From: Synechocystis sp. PCC 7509
GTDB lineage: Bacteria; Cyanobacteriota; Cyanobacteriia; Cyanobacteriales; Chroococcidiopsidaceae
Direction: 5' to 3'
Assembly: GCF_000332075.2 (NCBI RefSeq)
Contig: NZ_ALVU02000002.1
Location: 250,209-314,208 of the forward strand
Length of the DNA: 64,000 bases
Below the pieces are notes generated by a model. It searched no databases. It saw only the letters and a list, made by a program, of their open reading frames with translations, and was not told the origin of the DNA. Positions 1 to 7,309 of this stretch are shown piece after piece; positions within the stretch are counted from its first letter, which is position 1; every line of letters begins with the position of its first letter. Both the position numbers and the translations under genes were made by a program.

Positions 1-232
1 CCCGCCATGAGTCATTAGTAAGCTTTAGATACGGTCTGACTCGTTTGTCCATTTCTGGACTATATTCTTGCACCCAACGGAAGACGGTGCTGTGATGTAT
101 ATCTAATCCCCGCTCGTTCACCATCTCTGTTACTTGGCGATAGGAAAGCGGATAGCTTAGATACCACCGAACACAACGTAGGATGATTTCTGACTGATAA
201 TGCCGCCACTTGAAGGGGGATTTAGAATTCAT
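1..232 (-). CDS. IS6-family transposase, N-terminal part
   Basis: This is the first 77 codons of a DDE transposase, starting ATG at 232 and running off the left edge. The protein begins MNSKSPFKWRHYQSEIIL and is nearly the same as the transposase at 50557-51267. It carries the IS6-type N-terminal helix-turn-helix (VNERGLDIHHSTVFRWVQEYSPE). It would bind the terminal repeats and drive replicative transposition. Only the DNA-binding part is visible, so whether the gene is intact is unknown. Confidence 0.85.
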   Translation of the reverse strand, partial: MNSKSPFKWRHYQSEIILRCVRWYLSYPLSYRQVTEMVNERGLDIHHSTVFRWVQEYSPEMDKRVRPYLKLTNDSWR

Positions 233-298
233 TAGAGGCCGGTACAATGATTTTCTCTAGCGGAATTATTTCAGCCTACCATTTTTTGCAACACAACC
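1..298 (-). mobile_element. IS6-family element, end portion (rest outside the window)
   Basis: The right end is a 16-bp terminal repeat at 283-298 (TTTTTGCAACACAACC). It matches the end of the complete IS6-like element at 50502-51334, as does the intervening DNA. The element is cut by the window edge. It abuts, and has truncated, a Rha-like gene, so base 299 is the insertion junction. Target-site duplication cannot be judged because the other end is missing. Confidence 0.85.
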
Positions 299-660
299 CC
301 ATCGTCACCATGCACGGCGCGGGGATGCTGGGGCTGATCTTGGGTAAGCCGGAGGCGATTGTCGAGCAACCGCCGATTGTTGAGAAAAATATATTAGTGG
401 ATCGCTCAGGCAGACCCATTAGAACCTACGAGGGATTGTCGAAAACAAAACTCGCTAGGCGCTATGGGATGAAGAAGCCCCAAGATTTAGTCAACTGGCT
501 TCAGTCTATGGGCAAAGATCATCTAATCCAACCAGGGTTAACCGCCGCGCCGTGTCAGTTCGTCCCGTTCGAGTATGTACCAGAGCTAGACAGGCTGTGG
601 GCATTACAGCAAGGGTCGCGGCAACGGTTGCTTGGTGAGCAATTGTCTTTTTCCCAGTAG
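247..660 (+). pseudogene. Rha-like regulator C-terminal half, fused to an IS6 end
   Basis: From about residue 18 the product (IVTMHGAGMLGLILGKPEAI onward) is close to the C-terminal half of the 258-residue Rha-like protein at 14646-15422. Residues 1-17 are read from the IS6 end, and the Rha DNA-binding half is gone. An internal ATG at 310 could also start translation. The retained region contains the conserved segment with SGRPIRTYEGLSKTKLARRYG. It heads the first copy of the four-gene cassette. Function of the remnant is doubtful; only the truncation itself is certain. Confidence 0.8.
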
Positions 661-702
661 CCAAATTTTTTCCATACACATTTACGCATTGAGGAATAAT
701 TT

Positions 703-912
703 ATGCCATCTTACGACCCTGGCAATAGTCGCCACATTATAAAAGCCCTAACTGAAGGCAATCTCAAAAGAAACAACTACTGCCTCAAATGCGATCGCCC
801 TGGCATTGTCTCTGGTGTACACGAATACTACGGTAAAATTTACCACTGCACCTGCAACGATGTCTTTTGGGTAATTAGTCCAGAAACAGGCGAGAAGCTA
901 AAGGGAGGTTAA
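703..912 (+). CDS. Small zinc-ribbon protein of the Rha cassette
   Basis: This 69-residue protein has one CxxC pair (YCLKCDRPG) and a second metal-site candidate (HCTCND), suggesting a single small zinc ribbon. The C-terminus is VFWVISPETGEKL. A homologue, disrupted by a frameshift, sits at the same place in the second cassette (15483-15720). The gene lies between the Rha remnant and the winged-helix gene, whose start is 6 bases downstream, so the genes are probably co-transcribed. I do not recognise a named family. A nucleic-acid or protein adaptor role is only inferred from the zinc pattern. Confidence 0.7.
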   Translation: MPSYDPGNSRHIIKALTEGNLKRNNYCLKCDRPGIVSGVHEYYGKIYHCTCNDVFWVISPETGEKLKGG

Positions 913-918
913 AGTAGT

Positions 919-2097
919 ATGACAACAACATCACTTGCCTTGCATCCCTTACTTATCCCACCAGACTTAGCTAAGGAGATTGGTTTACACGAAGCGGTCA
1001 TCCTCCAGCAAATTCACTATTGGTTGGAAAGGTCAAACCACTTAATTAACGGTTGTCGGTGGATTTATAACACTTACCAAGCATGGCAGCAGCAGTTCCC
1101 CTTCTTGAGCTTGAGCGCAATTCGCAAGGCGATCGCTCGACTAGAAGGATTGAATTTACTTAAGACCGAGCGATTCGACAAACAGCGTTGGATTCAGACG
1201 AAGTGGTACAGCATTAACTACCAACGGCTGGAAGTATTGATTTCTAGCATTTGTTCAAATCAGCACTTTCAATATGCTCAAATCGAACACCTTAATGTAG
1301 CCAATTTGAGCAGTTCATCTACAGAGACTACAACAATTACTACTTCAGAAAATACCTCCCCCCAGAGCGAGGAGAGGAAACAAGAAAAGTTAAATAAGGC
1401 GGTAATAGCTAGATCCTGCACTCCATCGTTAAAGCAAGATAAGTTGTCTGGTAACGAGCAGCCAGATTTTGTTCGGGATCTACGTTCCGCCTCTGGCGAT
1501 CATATCCAAAACGATTTTGATGGGTTGCCTTGCTCAAATACTCCTGTAGACTCCTCTGCTTCTTCCCAATCCATAACCGATGAACAGAGTAACGGCTTAC
1601 CTTAACCTGTCCCAGCTAACCAGCTTTCTAAACCCAATAGCGATCACTCAAATTGCCCACCTCCACAAGTAAGACTGTTTGAATCGCCTGCTCGCGCTGG
1701 ATTGCTCACCCAACTATCAGCCCTGACTACTGAGTCTGTAGACACTCTGCGCCTCAATACTATCCTTAATTCTGCCCTTGACCGTTATCCCGACAGGGCG
1801 ACTGATGCTTTGGAGTATTTTCAGCAGGCTCTATCTACTTGGAAAAATAAACCAGGGATTGGCTTGTTTATTCATGCCGTTAAAACTGGACAAAAGCCAT
1901 CACTGACCAAACCTGGGTGCGGTTGGAAGGAATGGGCGGACGAAGCAATCAAGCGACGGCTAATGCAATACTCGCACTCCCAGAACGGCGATATCATGGT
2001 GCATTTTGTCGGCGGCAGTCAAGGATTGTGGAGTCGGTTACGGTCATTGTCATGGGCGGAGGTTGAGCTTGTTGCTGGTGGGGGAGAAGTATTATGA
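919..2097 (+). pseudogene. Winged-helix (DnaD-N-like) replication-type protein, nonsense-interrupted
   Basis: Residues 1-110 (LHPLLIPPDLAKEIGLHEAV, then QIHYWLE and a WIYNTYQAWQ segment) resemble the N-terminal winged helix of phage or plasmid DnaD-like replication proteins. An in-frame TAA at 1603-1605 stops the 228-residue first part. The same frame stays open to 2097 and encodes the domain shared with the proteins at 15717-16694 and 24207-24539 (GWKEWADEAIKRRLMQYSHS, then GDIMVHFVGG). The simplest reading is a single substitution in an ancestral gene of about 392 codons. A restart at TTG 1702 is possible. The stop TGA overlaps the next ATG (2094), as in the other copies. Confidence 0.75.
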
Positions 2098-2165
2098 GCG
2101 GATCGCACTCAACTTTTCCAAAAGCTATTCTTCTTGGTTTATCATCCACTCTAAACATGACTTAA
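2094..2165 (+). pseudogene. Remnant start of the small coiled-coil protein of the cassette
   Basis: An ATGA overlap with the preceding gene and the first codons (MSGSH) correspond to the start of the coiled-coil proteins at 16691 and 24536 (MSDR). After about four codons the similarity is lost, and the frame closes after 23 residues. It marks the right edge of the first cassette copy. It runs into the convergent DUF4326 gene. Confidence 0.4.
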
Positions 2166-2496
2166 TCACATCCCCGTGACAAGCAACCTCGCGCGTTGGT
2201 TGCTTACAAAAACATAGCAAGTTTAAATCGTTTGCGAAGCCCTGCGTGCGTGCTTGCGCTATCGCTTGTTCCTTCAAATAGAATAACTCAGCCATCACTG
2301 CCGAGTCTTTTTCTTGAATCTTTTGCCAAAGCCAACGGCGATATTTAGCGATTACGCGATCGCGTTCTTCAGTATTGCTGGTATCTGCCAACTTGAAGGG
2401 ATTAGCTAAAGCCGAGCCTTTTTTACCTTTGCCACCGCGTCCGATATAATGACCGGAATCCCAACCCACGATGTAGCCGTTGGTTACTTTTATCAT
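2125..2496 (-). CDS. DUF4326 domain protein
   Basis: The product is a 123-residue protein from the ATG at 2496; a longer upstream frame exists but has no family support. It shows the DUF4326 pattern: an N-terminal VGWDSGHYIGRG, then LANPF, then a helical YRRWLW segment, and a C-terminal LLCFCKQPTREVACHGDVI with Cys and His residues. DUF4326 proteins are small, found on phages and plasmids, and have no settled biochemical function. It is divergent from the coiled-coil gene at 2618, and 121 bases between them would hold both promoters. Family call fairly sure, role unknown. Confidence 0.75.
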   Translation of the reverse strand: MIKVTNGYIVGWDSGHYIGRGGKGKKGSALANPFKLADTSNTEERDRVIAKYRRWLWQKIQEKDSAVMAELFYLKEQAIAQARTQGFANDLNLLCFCKQPTREVACHGDVIKSCLEWMINQEE

Positions 2497-2617
2497 AAGT
2501 TTTTTCCTTTCCGCCTTTTCCGCGCGGTAGCGCGTCCTGTACTTTACAGCTAGAAAAAGCATTAGGATTAGTATATTAACTGTAATATCAGTTTTTTCGA
2601 GAAAGAGTAATTTATTA

Positions 2618-3865
2618 ATGCCCCAACTTGAGCGCTTCATTGATAATTTAATTGAAATGCGATCGCACTACACCAAGCAAATCCAACAGAGCGATCGCTC
2701 GATAAAACTTGCCGAGGAGTCTTTAACCCACATTAACGCTCTCCTTGTTAATGAATTATCAGGTAGCCAACAGTTTAGAGAAAATTTGACCCAAATGCGA
2801 GTGCATTATCAAACTATTGTTGAGGAGAACAATCGTGCTTCAAGTAGTGCGAGATCGCAGCTAAATCACATCAATGCTTTACTCGCCGATCAATTAATAA
2901 TCCAGCAAGGAAACGACAATGCTATTTTGTTGCAGGCAAGCCCCGTAGACGATGATTTAGCCCTACAAGAAGCTAATGAGATTTCCGAATCTATAAGCGA
3001 GGCTATACCAAAAGCCGAAGAAGTTGAACCATTACAATCACTAGAAGAATATATCCAGGAGCAAAGTTCGTCAGAAGACCTTTTAGCTGATTTAACCTCT
3101 ACACATAATGTTGATGACCAAAAGCTACCGATAGAATTAGAGGCTGACACTACTAAGCCAGTAGTTGAAACCCCAGAGCTTATAGATGAAGAATTACCAG
3201 ATGCCGCTATCCAAGACAACCTTTCTCAAAAGACAACACCTGAAATATTAGAGCAAGAAGTTTTTATTCATCCCACCCAAAAGGCTAGGAAGCCTTTAAA
3301 ACAACCATTATTGCCGCAGTATCAGGATTTGAGCAAATCTGAAGCCATAGAAAAATTACTACAGGAAGAAGCAGGTAATATTCTACACATAGATGATATT
3401 ATTCAGTCTCTATTCGGTGATTTGGAGATGCCTGCATTTAAAGCTGAAAAAAATAGACTCTACAATACACTGAATCAAGGTACAGAAAACGGGTTGTGGG
3501 ATAAAGTACCAGGTCGCTCTGGCTGCTACACCATTGTCCTAGAACAAGCGATTAAAAAGCCAGAGACAAAAAAAACTAATACCAAACAGCAAGAAATTTC
3601 TGCGATCGCTCTAATAGAGGCTTTGCCTCCGGCTTATCACGGTCTAAAGCTGACGCAAGCTGTGGAAAAAGTTTTACAGGAAAATATTGGGCAAGCTATG
3701 AACTCAGAGAAGGTAGCAAGAGTTTTATTTGGCGAAGCAGAAGAAGAAGTGTTTGCTGCGGCTAAAAATAAGATAGGCAAAGCTCTTTGGTCTGGAGCTA
3801 ATGAAAAACGCTGGCAGGGAGTACCGGGCAAACTGGGAGTTTATATAGCCAGCCTGGAAAAATAA
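2618..3865 (+). CDS. Coiled-coil protein with two C-terminal winged-helix-like repeats
   Basis: Three parts are visible in 415 residues. Residues 1-95 are helical and contain a tandem duplication of about 45 residues: an EMRSHYTKQI unit and a QMRVHYQTIV unit, each ending in HINALL. Residues 100-230 are acidic and low in complexity. Residues 235-415 hold two related domains, each with a helical half ending LFG followed by a W-x-VPG-(K/R)-x-G-x-Y hairpin, like a winged helix. The C-terminal domain resembles that of the protein at 26385-27041. It sits upstream of parA, so a DNA-binding plasmid-maintenance role is plausible but not shown. No named family recognised. Confidence 0.65.
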   Translation: MPQLERFIDNLIEMRSHYTKQIQQSDRSIKLAEESLTHINALLVNELSGSQQFRENLTQMRVHYQTIVEENNRASSSARSQLNHINALLADQLIIQQGNDNAILLQASPVDDDLALQEANEISESISEAIPKAEEVEPLQSLEEYIQEQSSSEDLLADLTSTHNVDDQKLPIELEADTTKPVVETPELIDEELPDAAIQDNLSQKTTPEILEQEVFIHPTQKARKPLKQPLLPQYQDLSKSEAIEKLLQEEAGNILHIDDIIQSLFGDLEMPAFKAEKNRLYNTLNQGTENGLWDKVPGRSGCYTIVLEQAIKKPETKKTNTKQQEISAIALIEALPPAYHGLKLTQAVEKVLQENIGQAMNSEKVARVLFGEAEEEVFAAAKNKIGKALWSGANEKRWQGVPGKLGVYIASLEK

Positions 3866-4011
3866 GATGATTGCTGCTGCTAGATGATTATTAATTTGCT
3901 AACAGGATATCCTTTGCAGATCATCAAGCTTGCTAATGGATCTTCCTTAAGGGACTAACTATTCTATTTACTTTTAAATACTTTGGATTTAGGATGAACA
4001 AGTTAGTTGGC

Positions 4012-4152
4012 GTACTGTAACTCTACAGTACAAAATTAATACGTTTCGCTGAATACAAATTTTTAATTGCTACCGATCCTGATACTATATTCACATTTAA
4101 GAAATACTGCGATAAAAACGTTGTGTAAAATGTACTGTAGCATTACGGTACA
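4012..4152. promoter_or_regulatory. Paired palindromes upstream of parA (candidate operator or centromere)
   Basis: Two related palindromes lie 120 bases apart in the 320-base gap before parA. The first (4012-4031) is GTACTGTA-N4-TACAGTAC with perfect arms. The second (4131-4152) is TGTACTGTA-N4-TACGGTACA with one mismatch. Both are followed by CAAAAT. The second lies 33 bases from the parA start, a good position for autoregulation by ParA or ParB, and the pair could also serve as parS. Nothing else was seen between 3866 and 4185. Confidence 0.6.
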
Positions 4153-4185
4153 AAATCTAACTCAGTCACTAAATGCTTTTATAGT

Positions 4186-5010
4186 ATGCTCAATCAAATA
4201 AGACTTGCAATTATGACTGGAGCAGGAGGCGTTGGAAAGACGACCCTAGCAGCCAACCTCGGCTACGAAGTCGCTCGGTTGGGATACAAAGTTGCTATTT
4301 TTGACCTTGATCCTCAAGGTTCTCTCAATGTAGCTTGCCGACTGAACAAAACTCCGGCTCCGAAAGCCACTACCGCTTGGATTTACTCTGGTTTTTTTGA
4401 TGGAACATACACTTTAATTCACGTATGGGAACAGCACGTAAAGAGCTTAGAAGTGTTCCAAGGTGGAAGTGCTTTGTTTAAAGTTATGTCTAATCTTGCT
4501 CAAGCTGGTGGAAGCCATCTATTACAGGAGGCTTTAACTGAGTATCCTCTGCCTCACGATCTAATTATTTTTGATTGCCCAGCTACATTAGAGCAAATTC
4601 CTAAGTCTGCTTTGATTGCTGCTACGCATTTGCTAGTTCCGCTTATGCCAGATGCTAAAGCAATTGATGGCACGAGGGTTTTGCTCGATTGGTACGCAGC
4701 TAACGTTCAAGAACTTCAACTGTCTCCAGCACCCGCATTTCTAGGATTTGTTATTAATAACGTGGAAGATGGGGCAGAACATCAACGCCTTTCTAAAGAA
4801 CTGCCACCAAAATACGAGGCAAGGGGGTATCATGTATTTCCTGCTATTAAACATTACACGGCTTTTACAAATGCCTGGTCGGAAGCTATTCCTTTGAGAG
4901 TACATCGTGCAACACATCCAGCATTAAAACCAATTGAAACAATAGCTCTGGCAATCGGAGAAAAAATTAAAGGAGGGAAACGTGGTAAAACAAAATCGGC
5001 TCGACGTTGA
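4186..5010 (+). CDS. parA: ParA-family partition ATPase
   Basis: A 274-residue P-loop ATPase of the ParA/MinD/Soj group, which binds DNA non-specifically as an ATP dimer and positions ParB-bound plasmid copies. The Walker A loop at residues 11-20 reads TGAGGVGKTT; the usual signature lysine before GG is alanine (Ala13), while the P-loop lysine Lys18 is kept. The following motifs are FDLDPQGSLN (Walker A') and LIIFDCPATL (Walker B). There is no N-terminal helix-turn-helix, so it is type Ib/III in size and would not bind its own operator directly. The parB start lies inside its 3' end (29-base overlap). The paired palindromes precede it. Confidence 0.9.
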   Translation: MLNQIRLAIMTGAGGVGKTTLAANLGYEVARLGYKVAIFDLDPQGSLNVACRLNKTPAPKATTAWIYSGFFDGTYTLIHVWEQHVKSLEVFQGGSALFKVMSNLAQAGGSHLLQEALTEYPLPHDLIIFDCPATLEQIPKSALIAATHLLVPLMPDAKAIDGTRVLLDWYAANVQELQLSPAPAFLGFVINNVEDGAEHQRLSKELPPKYEARGYHVFPAIKHYTAFTNAWSEAIPLRVHRATHPALKPIETIALAIGEKIKGGKRGKTKSARR

Positions 5011-6160
5011 TAGCTTTTTCTCAGAAGTCGATCAAAATCAAGAAGTACACAATTTACGAGAGCGGCTTAAGATATTAGAGCATCAGTTAAATCAACAAGT
5101 TGATCGCGAGCAACATCTAGTTACCGAGATCGAACAATTGCGATCGCGTTCTCTTGAACCAGGCAATTCGCAATTGCAAAGTCAGATTAGCCAACTGCGA
5201 GAACATTTAAAAGAAAATCAAGGAACCATCCAGTACCCTGTTAGTAAAATTCAGCCAAATCCAGAGCAGCCGCGTAAAACCTTTACCGAAGAAGTAGAAT
5301 CGATGGCACTTTCTTTGCAACAAGAAGGACAACTCGATCCAATTATTTTGTTTGAGGATGGAATGTTGTTTGATGGGGAGTGCCGTTGGCGGGCAGCAAA
5401 AAGCTTAGGATGGGAGACAATAAATACTGTACTTACAGCCAAACCCGACCTGTCAAAGATCCTACGGCGTAGAGCGTATCTGACGAGCTTGCATCGACGT
5501 GGATTAAATACTCTTGATAAAGCTGAGACGTTGGTAGCGATTGCGTGCGATGAGATTCCTGAACTTCTTCCAGAAGAAGTCCCACGTGTTATTAATAGGG
5601 TTTTGACTCGCTTGAAACGAAATAAGCAGAGTCTTGGAGAACGGCTTCATTTACAACCAAGCGATCATTGGCAGGTTGTCTTAGACCAGTGGGAAATGGA
5701 GAAAGTAGAACTCCAAGTTTTCAGTATTTTTTTAAGCTTGCAAGAGCATCCAGTTTCATTAAATCGAAATGTTTTTCCAATCTTAAATCTCACTCCAGAC
5801 TTGAAAACCGCAGTGCGCGAACAATCCCTAGGTTGCCCCCAGGCTTTGATTCTTAATCGACTTTCCGCAGCACAACTTGGTATTACAGAACGACAAGCAA
5901 AAACGCTGCGTGAAAAAGGAATTAAAGAAGTTCGCGCTCAAAACCTTTCCATATCGCAAACTAAACAATGGGTAATCAAACAAGAAGCACAGTATGTACA
6001 ACCCTCTAAATCTATTAGTAGAAATAGGCAGGTAGATCGTTTCTTGGCAAGTGTTCAAAAGCTCGATCTCTCAAATAGAGAGGCAACATCAGAACAGTTA
6101 CTGGAACTTCAACAAACTCTTGAAAATACGCTTGAGCATCTAAAGAGCTTATTAAAGTGA
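4982..6160 (+). CDS. parB: ParB-family partition protein
   Basis: This 392-residue protein starts at GTG 4982, directly after a strong Shine-Dalgarno (AAGGAGGG, about 4971-4978) inside the parA 3' end. Residues 20-80 are a coiled coil. Residues about 85-165 are the ParB/Srx N-terminal domain (VSKIQPNPEQPRKTF, then LFDGECRWRAAKSLGW), which in this family binds and hydrolyses CTP. The middle is helical with a helix-turn-helix expected around 180-300. The C-terminus is again coiled. It would load onto a parS-like site, probably the upstream palindromes, and stimulate ParA. The paralogue at 39050-40159 carries a premature stop; this copy is intact. Confidence 0.88.
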   Translation: MVKQNRLDVDSFFSEVDQNQEVHNLRERLKILEHQLNQQVDREQHLVTEIEQLRSRSLEPGNSQLQSQISQLREHLKENQGTIQYPVSKIQPNPEQPRKTFTEEVESMALSLQQEGQLDPIILFEDGMLFDGECRWRAAKSLGWETINTVLTAKPDLSKILRRRAYLTSLHRRGLNTLDKAETLVAIACDEIPELLPEEVPRVINRVLTRLKRNKQSLGERLHLQPSDHWQVVLDQWEMEKVELQVFSIFLSLQEHPVSLNRNVFPILNLTPDLKTAVREQSLGCPQALILNRLSAAQLGITERQAKTLREKGIKEVRAQNLSISQTKQWVIKQEAQYVQPSKSISRNRQVDRFLASVQKLDLSNREATSEQLLELQQTLENTLEHLKSLLK

Positions 6161-6243
6161 TATATCGCTGCTGTCAGTTTTCTAGCAAGCAACTAAATGA
6201 TGTTTGTAACTTGTTTTATTGACCACGAGCGATCGCTTTTCAA

Positions 6244-6933
6244 CTATGGCAAACTTTCACAAGCTACCCCATCCGAATCGCTATCCAGCCTAAATTTATC
6301 CCCAGGGAAAGCCTTTAGCACCTGCTGCGCCTGGACTTGAGTTTGAAAATCGCTGCAATTGCAATCGCTATTAGTGCAATTTGGTAGAGATTGAGTTCGT
6401 GTAGATGAAGCGACTTTATTTATTTGAGGATTGCTGCTACGCTTCCCCCGCCTGTAATCCCAAGGCATCACAGGTGACTTTTGATTCCAGAAGCCCAACC
6501 GTTGCTTTTTCGCTTGAACTTCTGCCTGTAAATACTGGTCTTTAGTGGCAGCACATCCACTGAGGTATTGGCGATAAACCACTGCTTGACCGTCTTTGAC
6601 CATTTGGAGATTAACCGATTGCTTACCGACATATAACTCGGCAACAGTTCGCCCATAGCGATCGCGCGTTATCGTGCGGACTTGCACTGGCGTACCTGGG
6701 GGTAGCAGTTGCTTGAGTTTGGATGTCGATTGCTGTCCCCAAGGACTTTGCGATCGCTCAGGAGCATCAACGCAAGCAAGTCGGATTGTTGTCACCTGTC
6801 CTGATTGGCGGACTCGCAAGGTGTCGCCGTCGCCTATGCTAATGACGGTGGCGGGGGCGTTCTGAGCTAAGGCTAGGGAGGGAGAAAATAATAGAGGAAA
6901 AACTAACGAGATTTTAATTAATAAGTTTTTCAA
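6244..6933 (-). CDS. Secreted thermonuclease (SNase) with C-terminal Excalibur domain
   Basis: Residues 1-23 are a signal peptide ending ALAQ. Residues 25-145 are a staphylococcal-nuclease fold: DGDTLRVR, RLACVDAPE and TRDRYGRTVAELY provide the Asp, Glu and Arg residues used for calcium-dependent phosphodiester cleavage. Residues about 180-229 are an Excalibur domain with paired cysteines and a DSDSDGVACE calcium loop. It should act outside the cytoplasm on DNA or RNA. A close paralogue at 41187-41876 also sits between par genes and a RES gene. It is convergent with parB, 83 bases away. Confidence 0.9.
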   Translation of the reverse strand: MKNLLIKISLVFPLLFSPSLALAQNAPATVISIGDGDTLRVRQSGQVTTIRLACVDAPERSQSPWGQQSTSKLKQLLPPGTPVQVRTITRDRYGRTVAELYVGKQSVNLQMVKDGQAVVYRQYLSGCAATKDQYLQAEVQAKKQRLGFWNQKSPVMPWDYRRGKRSSNPQINKVASSTRTQSLPNCTNSDCNCSDFQTQVQAQQVLKAFPGDKFRLDSDSDGVACESLP

Positions 6934-7000
6934 GGGGATTAAGCAAGATTTGGGCGGTGGATATTATCAGTGTTCCCAAAATGTTAGTGCGTTGAACATT

Positions 7001-7309
7001 TTATAGATTAACCTTCCACATCCGGTCGTCAAACTTAAACTTCAGTGGTGGCTCTAAACTAATCTGCAAGTCAGGATGCTGAGGATTAAGCAGATAATTA
7101 AATTCAACGGGAATAATAGAGGATGGAACTTTCAGCACGGCTGTCTCTTGCTTTTGAAGCCACTGCTTTCCGATATTTTGCAAAACCGAATAAGCTTCTA
7201 TACTTTGCCAATTCTCCGGTAGGCTATCTACGTCTATTACCGTCATCGCAATGTTGTCGGGCAGAAAAGCACGGATGGCGACTAAAGGAATGCGATCGCT
7301 CTCGGTATG
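7001..7309 (-). pseudogene. RES-domain toxin, N-terminal part removed by an IS1182-family element
   Basis: The reading frame matches residues 52-153 of the complete RES protein at 41943-42404 almost throughout (TESDRIPLVAIRAFLP, then VPVEFNYLLNPQ and FKFDDRMWK). Similarity stops at 7309, the edge of the mobile element. The missing N-terminal third includes the catalytic Arg and the YTAESLALASLE region. RES proteins degrade NAD+ and need their Xre/DUF2384 antitoxin; no antitoxin gene is present here. The remnant should be inactive. Confidence 0.85.

Noticed and set aside
3866-4185. A replication origin with iterons
   Set aside because: Only two palindromes are present, no run of iterons or DnaA boxes; a par operator or centromere fits better.
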